In this document: in pieces, positions 1 to 7,718 of the stretch | How positions within the stretch are numbered: the stretch's first letter is position 1 | How the letters are laid out: the number at the start of each line of letters is the position of its first letter | From: Acidobacteriota bacterium | Lineage (GTDB): Bacteria > Acidobacteriota > Vicinamibacteria > Vicinamibacterales > UBA2999 | Assembly (NCBI GenBank): GCA_018000455.1 | Contig: JAGNJW010000004.1 | Location: forward strand, 1-64,000 | Direction: 5' to 3' | DNA length: 64,000 nucleotides | Translations under genes and position numbers: made by a program | The notes under the pieces: generated by a model | The model's database searches: none | Told to the model about the DNA's origin: nothing | The model's input: only the letters and a program-made list of their open reading frames with translations

Positions 1-151
1 CAACCACAATGACGTGGACATGCTGCAGTGGGCGGGCACGGGCGTCGTCATGGGCAACGCCGAACCGGCGCTGTTCGGCCTCGGCCTGCCGGTAACGGCC
101 AGTAACGATCAGGCCGGCCTGGCGAAAGCGCTGCGGGACTACGTGCTCTAG
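1..151 (+). CDS. HAD-superfamily (Cof-type, subclass IIB) hydrolase, 3' end only
   Basis: Only the last 49 codons are in the window, read in the frame starting at base 2 and ending with TAG at 149-151. The peptide starts NHNDVDMLQWAG and continues with a GVVMGNAEPALFG stretch and a late ASNDQAGLAKAL segment. This is the typical C-terminal end of Cof/YbiV-type HAD phosphatases: HAD motif IV (ND..DM, Mg-binding Asp), the G(V/I)xMGNA loop, then the sNd.dGva..l helix. The substrate cannot be told; family members act on sugar phosphates, phosphoglycolate-like compounds or nucleotides. The fragment lacks motifs I-III, which must lie upstream of the window. The next gene is convergent, with a 17-nt gap. 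Confidence 0.8.
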   Translation, partial: NHNDVDMLQWAGTGVVMGNAEPALFGLGLPVTASNDQAGLAKALRDYVL

Positions 152-168
152 GTTTCGGTCTTTCCATA

Positions 169-1416
169 TCAGAACCCCGTCCCGAAGCGCACGTGCACGC
201 GCCACTCACCGTTGCCGCGCCCCACGTCCACATAGGCGTTGACCGCCATCAGGTTGGCGAACCAGCCGACGCCGGCGCCGCGATCGAATTGCGCGTCGCC
301 CACCTTGGTGCCGGCATCGTAGGCTGCGCCCCAGTCGACGAACGTGCGCACGCCGTGGCGGACGATGTCGAGCGGCGAGCCGAATGGACGGGCCAGCGTC
401 AACGATCCACCGGCCGCGTTGTCGCCGACGCGGTAGCCGCGCCGGTAGCCGCGAGTGGCGAGGCCGCCGCCGATCATCGTCTGCTCGTAGCGGGGCAGCG
501 CGCCGTCGACCGACGATAGGAAGCCTCGCACGGTGAGGGCCGCCTTGAAGGGCAGGCCGAGGGCCGCCGAGGCATCGACGCGGGCGCGGCGCCGGAGGCC
601 GGTCACGACATCGAGCCGTTCGATCGACGCCCGGCCCCAGACGGCGTTGCGCGGGAACGCCGGGTCGAGGCGCGTGTCGACCATCAGGTCGGCCACCACC
701 CGGTTGACATCGTCCCTGGCGCCGGCAAAGCGCACGCGGTCGTGGGCCGCTTCGACGCCCAGCCGGGTGCTCGGCGTCACCGCGCGTTCGACGCGGCCGA
801 AGACGTGCGTCCGCTCCTCGACGAGGTCGAAGGCCGGGTGCTCGCGGCGCGTGAGGTCGGCGCCCGCCTGCAGCCGAGAGACGATCGGACTTCCGAACGA
901 CCGTGTGCCCTCGATGCCGATGCGTCGTTCGCCCCCCCAGGTGGCCGGCACCGCGAGCTGGCTCGTGCCGCCCAAGGCGCCGTCGAGCGCGGCTTGCAGG
1001 CCGTAGGTGGCGCCGTAGCCCTCGTCGTAGCGGAGCACGGGCACCCACAAGCCCTCGCTGGCCAGGCGTGAGACCCAGCCGGGCGTCAGGTTCTCGGGCG
1101 ACACGCCGGCCCGCTCCTGCACCTCGATGAGCACCATGAAGTCGTCGGGCACGTCAATCGAGCGCTCGAGCCGGCGCACCGTGACCGACTCGAAGCGTCC
1201 GCTGGCCTCGACCTTCGCGCGTGCAGCGTCCAGCACGGCGTCGCTCGACGGTTGTCCGACTTCGAGCCCCGACAACGCGACGATCTCCTCGTTCGGCGTC
1301 GAGTGGTTGCCGTGCACGCGAATCTCGACGATCGGGGGCGCCGGGGCCGTCTGCGCGCCGGCGCTGGTCGCGACCAGCAGTGCGAGCGCCGTCGTGAGCC
1401 GTGTGAGCGCCGTCAC
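169..1416 (-). CDS. Omp85-type outer-membrane protein (one POTRA domain plus surface-antigen barrel)
   Basis: 415 aa starting with GTG. A signal peptide ends near residue 21 (ATSAGAQ). Residues about 28-100 look like a single POTRA domain (IVEIRVHGNHSTPNEEI, then an FESVTVRR strand). The rest is rich in alternating beta-strand patterns and has the G-L-A-T-R-G-Y-R motif seen in Omp85/bacterial surface antigen barrels, and it ends in Phe, the usual signal for BAM-assisted insertion. It is far shorter than BamA (about 800 aa) and closer to small TamA/patatin-associated or FhaC-like members, so an essential BamA role is unlikely. It probably inserts in the outer membrane. Its start overlaps the stop of the upstream gene (GTGA at 1413-1416), so the two are probably co-translated. 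Confidence 0.75.
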   Translation of the reverse strand: MTALTRLTTALALLVATSAGAQTAPAPPIVEIRVHGNHSTPNEEIVALSGLEVGQPSSDAVLDAARAKVEASGRFESVTVRRLERSIDVPDDFMVLIEVQERAGVSPENLTPGWVSRLASEGLWVPVLRYDEGYGATYGLQAALDGALGGTSQLAVPATWGGERRIGIEGTRSFGSPIVSRLQAGADLTRREHPAFDLVEERTHVFGRVERAVTPSTRLGVEAAHDRVRFAGARDDVNRVVADLMVDTRLDPAFPRNAVWGRASIERLDVVTGLRRRARVDASAALGLPFKAALTVRGFLSSVDGALPRYEQTMIGGGLATRGYRRGYRVGDNAAGGSLTLARPFGSPLDIVRHGVRTFVDWGAAYDAGTKVGDAQFDRGAGVGWFANLMAVNAYVDVGRGNGEWRVHVRFGTGF

Positions 1417-2393
1417 TTCACGCGCACCGTCACGCCGGCCTGGCGGTAGTCGCTGTAGGTCACGTCGTAGGCGGCGCCGGTCTGGCCGAGGGCCGTGGCC
1501 AGCTTCACGCGCGCCGCGATCGACTGCGGCAGCCAGATCCCCGGGAAGGCCTCGTGCATGCGCATCGACGCCTTCACGTCGTCGAGCCGCACGATCGTGC
1601 GTCCGGGCAGAAACCCCCAGTCGACGTTGTCGAATGCGTAGCGCAGAATCTGTTTCTCGCTGCGCAGCACCCAGATGGTGACGAGCGACGTCTTGTTCAT
1701 CTGCTGCTCGATACGGTCCCCGGTGTCGTGCTCGCGGCGGCGCTCACGCGCCTGTCGGCGCTCGCTGCGACTGGCGCTGGCGCCCTCCTTGCCCACTTCG
1801 ACCCGGGTCTCGTCGTCGTCTTCGAACAGCCGCGCCGGGTGGTACTCGATACGCAGCACCTCCCGTCCGTCAAGGGTTTCGCGACCGGCCAGCGCGTAGC
1901 GGCCGGGCTCGAACTTGAACTCGAGGAAATACGCGGCCGAAACGAACGAGGGCTCGGCTTGCTGATTGAGCAGGTCGCCGACCGTGTCGGTGGGCCCGGA
2001 GGCAGGCGTCACGCCGCGTTCGGCGTCGCGTTTCGCCTTGCGCTCGTCGCGGGCCTTCATGCGCGTCAGGTAGTGCTCTTCGTAACGGCGGCGCTCACCG
2101 TCGGCGATGTTGACGCCGTTGGCTGCCAGCGGACTGCGGATGAAGAAGCCGTCCTTCACGAACCACTGGTAGTCGTGCACCGAGCCGTAGAGGCGAAGGC
2201 CGTCTGGACCGGTGACGGCCACCTTCTGGCGTTCGGTGAGGATGTACTGCTGCAGCTTCTTCCAGTTGTCGTCGCGGCGCTTGACGACATCTTCCATCAG
2301 GCGGTCGAGATCCGTTGGTGGCCGCACCACAGGTTGGGCGGCGGCGGGTATCGACAAGGCCGCCAGCAGACAGGTCACGATCCACAGACGCAC
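1413..2393 (-). CDS. Exported protein of unknown function, co-translated with Omp85-like gene
   Basis: 326 aa from GTG at 2393, with a TGGAGA ribosome site about 8 nt upstream. Residues 1-20 form a clear signal peptide (LLAALSIPAAAQ). The mature part begins with a helical, charged region (KRRDDNWKKLQQYIL) and has a highly charged central stretch around residues 200-225 rich in Arg and Glu, followed by mixed strands that resemble an outer-membrane lipoprotein-sorting-like half-barrel (repeated phrases such as EVLRIEYHPARLF and YAFDNVDWGFLPGRTI). I do not recognise a named family. The 4-nt overlap with the Omp85-like gene suggests that the two act together at the outer membrane, perhaps this one as a periplasmic partner or substrate. 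Confidence 0.7.
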   Translation of the reverse strand: MRLWIVTCLLAALSIPAAAQPVVRPPTDLDRLMEDVVKRRDDNWKKLQQYILTERQKVAVTGPDGLRLYGSVHDYQWFVKDGFFIRSPLAANGVNIADGERRRYEEHYLTRMKARDERKAKRDAERGVTPASGPTDTVGDLLNQQAEPSFVSAAYFLEFKFEPGRYALAGRETLDGREVLRIEYHPARLFEDDDETRVEVGKEGASASRSERRQARERRREHDTGDRIEQQMNKTSLVTIWVLRSEKQILRYAFDNVDWGFLPGRTIVRLDDVKASMRMHEAFPGIWLPQSIAARVKLATALGQTGAAYDVTYSDYRQAGVTVRVK

Positions 2394-2517
2394 GGCGGTT
2401 CTCCAGGGACGTTCGGCAGACGTCGGCCTCAGCTTAGACGAAGGCGCCAGGGTGGCGGTTCGGCCGCCTTCGTGGGTGCCTGGCCGGCGGCTGTGATAGA
2501 ACCCCCACGATCAGGGC

Positions 2518-3102
2518 TGCCTGAGGTGGGCCCGCGGCGCGCACCTGGGCGCCATCCGCCGGGGCGGGCTGCAGGTGAAGAGCCCGGCGCTCGGCGACTT
2601 CGTCGCACAAGTCACGGCCGAGGACGACCCCAGGTCGATTGGCGTCGTCGAGCTGGTCGTGTTCGCCGTGAAGACCTGCGACACGGCGTCGGCGATGCCC
2701 TCCGTTCCGCCGCTCCTCGGGCCAGACCGGCACCCTCGTGCCGTTTGCCGGCTTCACTGGCGGCGCTCGCCTGCCGATCGGGCCGCTCTGGGCGCGGCCC
2801 GACGTGCGCGAAGTACTCTACGCTGCCGCCCGTGAGGTGGTGGCGCTTGCAGCGCGGTCGAGGGCGTCACCATCTCCGCCGACCGTTTCGACACGCTGGC
2901 CGCCCACATGGACGGGATTCCGGCGTCGGCACGGTCGTCACTGCTCGCCGATCTCGAGCAGGGCCGGCGCATCGAGGTCGCAGCCCTGCAAGGCGAGGCG
3001 ATTCGCTGCGCCAGGAGCCACGGCGTGCCGACGCCTGTGCTCTCGACGCTCTACGCCCTCCTCGCCCCTGGAGCGATGGCCCGCCGGCGAGTGGCTAGAT
3101 GA
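2518..3102 (+). pseudogene. Decayed 2-dehydropantoate 2-reductase (ketopantoate reductase) gene
   Basis: Three stretches on the plus strand match consecutive parts of a PanE/ApbA-type ketopantoate reductase but lie in different frames. From 2530 the frame reads ARGAHLGAIRRGGLQVKS and then SIGVVELVVFAVKTCDT, the end of the NADP-binding domain. From about 2738 another frame reads GPLWARPDVREVLYAAAREV. From about 2890-2908 the first frame resumes with a DTLAAHMDGIPASARSSL segment followed by EVAALQGEAIRCARSHGVPTP, the conserved C-terminal helix of the family. The N-terminal GxGxxG nucleotide loop is missing, the middle is shortened (about 190 codons against about 300 in the family), and at least two frameshifts separate the pieces. 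No intact copy is in the window. Sequencing error alone cannot explain the missing N-terminus and middle. Confidence 0.8.
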
Positions 3103-3958
3103 AATCTGGCAGCTGATCGTCACCCGCCTCGATGAGCAGCCGGTGGATCTTGGCGCCGTGCGCGTACTCGACCAGTGCCACCTCGGTTGGAATTCGGAAC
3201 AGGCCACGCCAGAACCCGCGCTTGTCGACGCGACGCGGCGCCGGCGCCGGGTCGTCGACGACGGCGTGCGCCCAGGCCGCCAGCGGCACCGGACCACGCG
3301 GACGGCGCGGCGATGGGGCCGGCGGCCCCGCGGCCGGTTCGGGCGCTGTCGCGGTGAGGGCTCGTGAAGACGCCGGTTCCTCGACAGCTGCGGCCTGCAG
3401 CGCGCTCGCCTTGCCGGCGCTCTTTCGCGGGCGCGCGCGTCGCGTCGGCTGCTCGGCCGCCGCCGCGCTTCGCGTCGCCACCTTCTTCCGTGTCCTCGAC
3501 TTCGGGCGTCGCTCCGCGGGTGCCGGGGTTACGGCCTCTGGCGCTGGCGCGACTGCCACTGGCGGTGGTGGTTGTGGCGGCGCCACGAATGGCTCGGCGG
3601 CCGGCGTCCCGATGGCGTTCACCGCGGCTTGCGCCCGCAGGGCAAGCCGCATGGCGCGTGCGGGATTGCCCCCGGCAATTGGAATCTCCGGGCTCTCGCC
3701 GCCGGCGCTGTTGAGCGCGACGCGCTTGAGCACCTCGGCAATCGCCAGTCCGACGCCTTCCGACGACCGCTCGGGCCGCAGGGCGCGCCGGCGTTCCTTG
3801 CGGGCGCTGGTCGGCGCGGCGCGCAGGATCGGGCGACCGAGACGTGCGAAGAGCGCCGGCATGCCGGCCTTGGCCGGATCGTAGATGCCCCACTCGTCGG
3901 TGATCTTCAACTCGCTGGAGGTGGACGGGGGCTTCGGAGACGGACGCTTTGCTGCCAT
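3095..3958 (-). CDS. Basic Ala/Pro-rich protein of unknown function
   Basis: 287 aa from ATG at 3958. It has three parts. Residues 15-110 look folded (ITDEWGIYDPAKAGMPALF, then helices rich in Ala and Arg). Residues 115-225 are low complexity, rich in Pro, Ala, Arg and Lys, with runs such as RRPKSRTRKK that resemble histone-H1-like or nucleic-acid-binding tails. A short hydrophobic C-terminal segment follows (FWRGLFRIPTEVALVEYAHG). No signal peptide or membrane span is evident. I do not recognise the family; a DNA- or RNA-associated role is only a guess from charge. It diverges from the CpaE-like gene, and its 3' end overlaps the decayed ketopantoate reductase by a few bases. No ribosome site is visible; the transcript just before the ATG reads CCTCC. 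Confidence 0.6.
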   Translation of the reverse strand: MAAKRPSPKPPSTSSELKITDEWGIYDPAKAGMPALFARLGRPILRAAPTSARKERRRALRPERSSEGVGLAIAEVLKRVALNSAGGESPEIPIAGGNPARAMRLALRAQAAVNAIGTPAAEPFVAPPQPPPPVAVAPAPEAVTPAPAERRPKSRTRKKVATRSAAAAEQPTRRARPRKSAGKASALQAAAVEEPASSRALTATAPEPAAGPPAPSPRRPRGPVPLAAWAHAVVDDPAPAPRRVDKRGFWRGLFRIPTEVALVEYAHGAKIHRLLIEAGDDQLPDFI

Positions 3959-4175
3959 ATGGAGGAATACCCGGTGTCCCGCACAGCAATCCGTGTGCCC
4001 TGCCCGGCGCGTGGCGAACCCAATGGATTCATCGATGCCGCCGGCGATCCCGCGCTGGCCCGTGACCGAATTTGGTGCAGAGCCTTACAAAATGGACATG
4101 GGCGGCTGACCATTTCGGGAACCCGGGCCGATGCAACCACGGGCAAATCGCGTTGTGGCGCGGGTTGTGGTGTCG

Positions 4176-4190
4176 TGGCACACCCATTGC
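4176..4190 (+). promoter_or_regulatory. Sigma-54 promoter (-24/-12)
   Basis: TGGCAC-N5-TTGC matches the sigma-54 consensus TGGCAC-N5-TTGCW in every fixed position of the two blocks, with the correct 5-nt spacer. The predicted transcription start lies about 12 nt after the -12 GC, near 4202, immediately before the ATG at 4204 of the CpaE-like gene. Such promoters need an NtrC-type activator; one is encoded 1.7 kb downstream (5866-7254), but a link is only inferred. Chance matches to this 10-base pattern are rare but possible in GC-rich DNA. Confidence 0.7.
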
Positions 4191-4203
4191 GTCCGCTGTC
4201 TGC

Positions 4204-4938
4204 ATGGTGGTGTCGTTCCTTGGCACGAAGGGCGGAACCGGCACGACGACGCTCGCGGTGAACTGTGCCGCCGAGCTGCGCCGTGTGTCTGGTATGCCGA
4301 CCGTCGTGGTCGATTTGAAGCCTGGTACCGGCGACGTCGGTCTGTTCCTTGGTGTGCGGTCGAAGTTCACGCTGCTCGATCTGCTCGACCAGTTGACGTG
4401 GCTCGACCCGCACGACATACCGGGCCTGCTGGCGCGGCACGACTGCGGCATCGACGTGCTGCCTGGCGCCTCCGACTACGGCCGCCCCGGTTCGTCCGAT
4501 GCGGCCGACATCGAGCACGCGCTCGACACGTTAGGTCGCGCCTACGACTACGTCGTCGTCGATGCCGGCAGTACGCTCAGTCCATGCTCGGCGGCGGCGC
4601 TTCACGTGTCGGATGAGGTGCACTTGGTGGCGAATCCCGACCTGCCGTGCCTGCGCAATCTGCAGCGCCTCCGCGACCTGGTGCGGCTGGCGGGTGTGCC
4701 TGAAGACCGCGTCCGTTACGTCCTGAACCGTACGTCTGAGATGGAAGTCGTGCCGCTGCGCGAGATCGAGGAGGCGCTCGGTCGCCACATCGATCATCGC
4801 TTCACGAGCGACTACCGGACGGTGGCATCGGCGCTCAACGCCGGCGTGCCGCTGTCGACGCTACGTCCAGGGGCCCTACGTGCCGAGTTCGACACCTTCG
4901 CGCGCGCGATCGTCTCCCGCGCCGTGACTGCGGCCTGA
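4204..4938 (+). CDS. CpaE/ParA/MinD-like P-loop ATPase
   Basis: 244 aa with ATG at 4204 chosen because translation then begins directly in the P-loop strand (VVSFLGTKGGTGTTTLA), although the frame is open further upstream. The deviant Walker A GTKGGTGTTT, the VVDLKPGTGDVGLFLG switch region (usually VDLDLQFG in CpaE) and the YDYVVVDAGSTLSP Walker B are those of the CpaE/MinD group of SIMIBI ATPases. CpaE proteins steer Flp/type IVc pilus assembly to the pole or act in septum placement. No receiver-like N-terminal domain is present, unlike classic CpaE, and no pilus genes are in the window. A sigma-54 promoter ends only about 14 nt before the start, so the leader would be almost absent. Confidence 0.8.
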   Translation: MVVSFLGTKGGTGTTTLAVNCAAELRRVSGMPTVVVDLKPGTGDVGLFLGVRSKFTLLDLLDQLTWLDPHDIPGLLARHDCGIDVLPGASDYGRPGSSDAADIEHALDTLGRAYDYVVVDAGSTLSPCSAAALHVSDEVHLVANPDLPCLRNLQRLRDLVRLAGVPEDRVRYVLNRTSEMEVVPLREIEEALGRHIDHRFTSDYRTVASALNAGVPLSTLRPGALRAEFDTFARAIVSRAVTAA

Positions 4939-4957
4939 CCCGCGCCGCGGGGGCAGG

Positions 4958-5308
4958 TCAGGGCTTGAGGTAGTCGACCGTCACCCTGGTCGTGATGCCG
5001 CCGCGCGCCGTGAAGTCGCCCACGACGGTCATTCGCCGCGGCTGGCACGCGGCCACCAGGTCATCGAGAATCCGGTTGGTCGCCGCCTCGTAGAAGATGC
5101 CCTGATTGCGGAACGCCAGCAGGTAGTACTTCAGCGCCTTGAGCTCGAGACATGTCGCTTCCGGCACGTAGCGGATGGTGATCGTGCCGAAGTCGGGCAG
5201 GCCGGTCTTCGGGCACATCGACGTGAACTCGGCGCAAGCGATCGCCACCTCGAAGTCGCGCCCGGGCCGCGGGTTGGGGAACGTCTCGAGCGACGGCGCG
5301 CTTGACAT
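4958..5308 (-). CDS. queF: NADPH-dependent 7-cyano-7-deazaguanine reductase QueF
   Basis: 116 aa. It reduces preQ0 to preQ1, the step before insertion of the queuosine precursor into tRNA. The signature FTSMCPKTGLPDFG holds the catalytic Cys32, which forms the thioimide, and the acid/base Asp39; the later E-x-K-A-L-K-Y-Y-L segment and FRNQGIFYE (QueF motif with Glu contacting preQ0) also fit. The open frame extends to 5473, but I choose ATG 5308 because upstream residues are not QueF-like and a TAAGAT hexamer lies 7 nt before this ATG, as in several other genes here. It is the short unimodular (Bacillus-like) type. No other que genes are in the window. It is convergent with the CpaE-like gene. 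Confidence 0.93.
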   Translation of the reverse strand: MSSAPSLETFPNPRPGRDFEVAIACAEFTSMCPKTGLPDFGTITIRYVPEATCLELKALKYYLLAFRNQGIFYEAATNRILDDLVAACQPRRMTVVGDFTARGGITTRVTVDYLKP

Positions 5309-5315
5309 GTCAGCG

Positions 5316-5321
5316 ATCTTA
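5316..5321 (-). promoter_or_regulatory. -10 element for leaderless queF
   Basis: On the minus strand the hexamer reads TAAGAT and ends 7 nt before the ATG of queF at 5308. That distance equals a normal -10 to +1 spacing, so the mRNA would start at or next to the start codon. No convincing -35 box is seen. Confidence 0.5.
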
Positions 5322-5363
5322 GCATTCGCTTGGACGTCGGTTTCGTGCGGCGCCCGGCGCTCG

Positions 5364-5392
5364 TTGACACCTCGTACCGTGCGCGCTAGCAT
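5364..5392 (+). promoter_or_regulatory. Sigma-70-type promoter of the HU gene
   Basis: TTGACA at 5364-5369 and TAGCAT at 5387-5392 are separated by exactly 17 nt. Transcription should start near 5399, giving a leader of about 90 nt before the HU start at 5488. This is the best -35/-10 pair in the window and fits a highly expressed nucleoid protein. Confidence 0.75.
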
Positions 5393-5487
5393 TACCGCGT
5401 TTTTCAAAGGTTTTCCGCAACGCCGCATCCGCGCGCGGACGTCGCGGGCTATGCCAGGCGGCGCGCGGACCAACCCAGGGGGACACG

Positions 5488-5787
5488 ATGGCTGAGGCGC
5501 GCAGGATGGGCAAGTCGGAGCTCTTCTCGCATTTCTCCGAGAAGTTCGAGTTGAAACGGACGCAGGTGCGTGAGCTGTTCGACGAGCTGACGGCGCTCGG
5601 CGAGAAGGAACTCAAGCGCTCGGGAGAGTTCGTGATTCCCGGCATGGTGAAGCTCGTGGTGCAGAAGCGGAAGGCGCGGATGGGGCGCAACCCGGCCACC
5701 GGCGAGCCGATCAAGATTCCGGCCAAGACCGTCGTGAAGGCCAGGATCGTCAAGCAGCTCAAAGACGCCGTGCTGCCCCGCAAGTAG
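5488..5787 (+). CDS. HU-family DNA-binding protein
   Basis: 99 aa with AGGGGGA at 5477-5483 as ribosome site. The N-terminal helices (SELFSHFSEKFELKRTQVREL), the FVIPGMVKLVV saddle strand and the RMGRNPATGEPIKIPAKTVVKA arm are typical of the HU/IHF fold; the R-x-G-R-N-P-x-T-G-E motif carries the Pro that intercalates in DNA. The length is slightly above the usual 90 aa because of a few residues at the N-terminus (MAEARRMG). It probably compacts and bends chromosomal DNA as a dimer. The gene has its own strong promoter and is followed by a hairpin, so it is likely monocistronic. Confidence 0.95.
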   Translation: MAEARRMGKSELFSHFSEKFELKRTQVRELFDELTALGEKELKRSGEFVIPGMVKLVVQKRKARMGRNPATGEPIKIPAKTVVKARIVKQLKDAVLPRK

Positions 5788-5819
5788 CCGCGCGCCTGTC
5801 ACCCCCCCTCGGTGTCGCG

Positions 5820-5845
5820 ACGACGGGAACCTTGGTTCCCGTCGT
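5820..5845. terminator. Perfect 12-bp inverted repeat between convergent genes
   Basis: ACGACGGGAACC, TT, GGTTCCCGTCGT: arms are fully complementary, so an 11-bp stem with a 4-nt loop can form from either strand. It sits 33 nt after the HU stop and 21 nt from the end of the NtrC-type gene and can end transcription from both sides. No T-tract follows, so the intrinsic terminator assignment rests on the hairpin and position. Confidence 0.65.
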
Positions 5846-5865
5846 GCCGCACTGCCGTGTCCCCC

Positions 5866-7254
<1,389 letters not shown>

Positions 7255-7347
7255 CTTCGGGAACCGTTTGCCGGTCAGTATAAGACGCCTCGCGCGGCCG
7301 TGCCGGCCTGTGCCTGGCGAGGCATACTGTGCGAGGGAGCGACAACG

Positions 7348-7581
7348 ATGTCCGGGACGTGGCTCATGGCGGCGGTGGCGGCACTGGTAGCGGCGGCCAG
7401 CTGGATGGTGGCGCGGCGCGCGGCGCGCCAGGTGCGCGACGTCACGGCGATGTACTGGCAGCTGAAGTTCGAGCACGGCGAGCTCAAGGCGCGCGTCGAC
7501 AAGGCGCTGCCCGATCCGGGAGCGCCGCCGCGCACCGCCCCAGGCACGCAGTTCGTTCCGCTCACCAGCGTGAAGCGATGA
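7348..7581 (+). CDS. Small single-span membrane protein
   Basis: 77 aa from ATG at 7348, preceded by GCGAGGGAGC. Residues 4-22 form one hydrophobic helix (LMAAVAALVAAASWMVA), followed by Arg-rich residues that would stay in the cytoplasm, then a short helix (YWQLKFEHGELKARVDKAL) that may be a coiled coil and a Pro-rich tail. I do not recognise the family. It sits between the divergent NtrC-type regulator and lpdA, 137 nt before the latter, so it could share a transcript with the dehydrogenase genes. Confidence 0.6.
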   Translation: MSGTWLMAAVAALVAAASWMVARRAARQVRDVTAMYWQLKFEHGELKARVDKALPDPGAPPRTAPGTQFVPLTSVKR

Positions 7582-7718
7582 GGCATCTGGCGTTGAGATA
7601 GGACCGGCCGGCTGGTTGACGGCCCGGTCGGATCCAAGCGACATTGGGGAGTTATTCGGGCCCGGGCGGGGCGGCACATGCCGGGCCGACGCCACGCCCG
7701 GCCGAGGAGGAGAGACGC

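Noticed and set aside
4072..4203. N-terminal extension of the CpaE-like ATPase upstream of ATG 4204
   Set aside because: The extra residues show no homology and would place the sigma-54 promoter inside the coding region; the P-loop strand begins right at 4204.
4939..4951. Short GC hairpin CCCGC-GCC-GCGGG between the convergent CpaE-like and queF genes as a terminator
   Set aside because: A 5-bp GC stem is expected often by chance in such DNA and has no T-tract.
5309..5473. 55-residue N-terminal extension of QueF
   Set aside because: It overlaps the HU promoter, has no family similarity, and ATG 5308 has a -10 box at the right distance.
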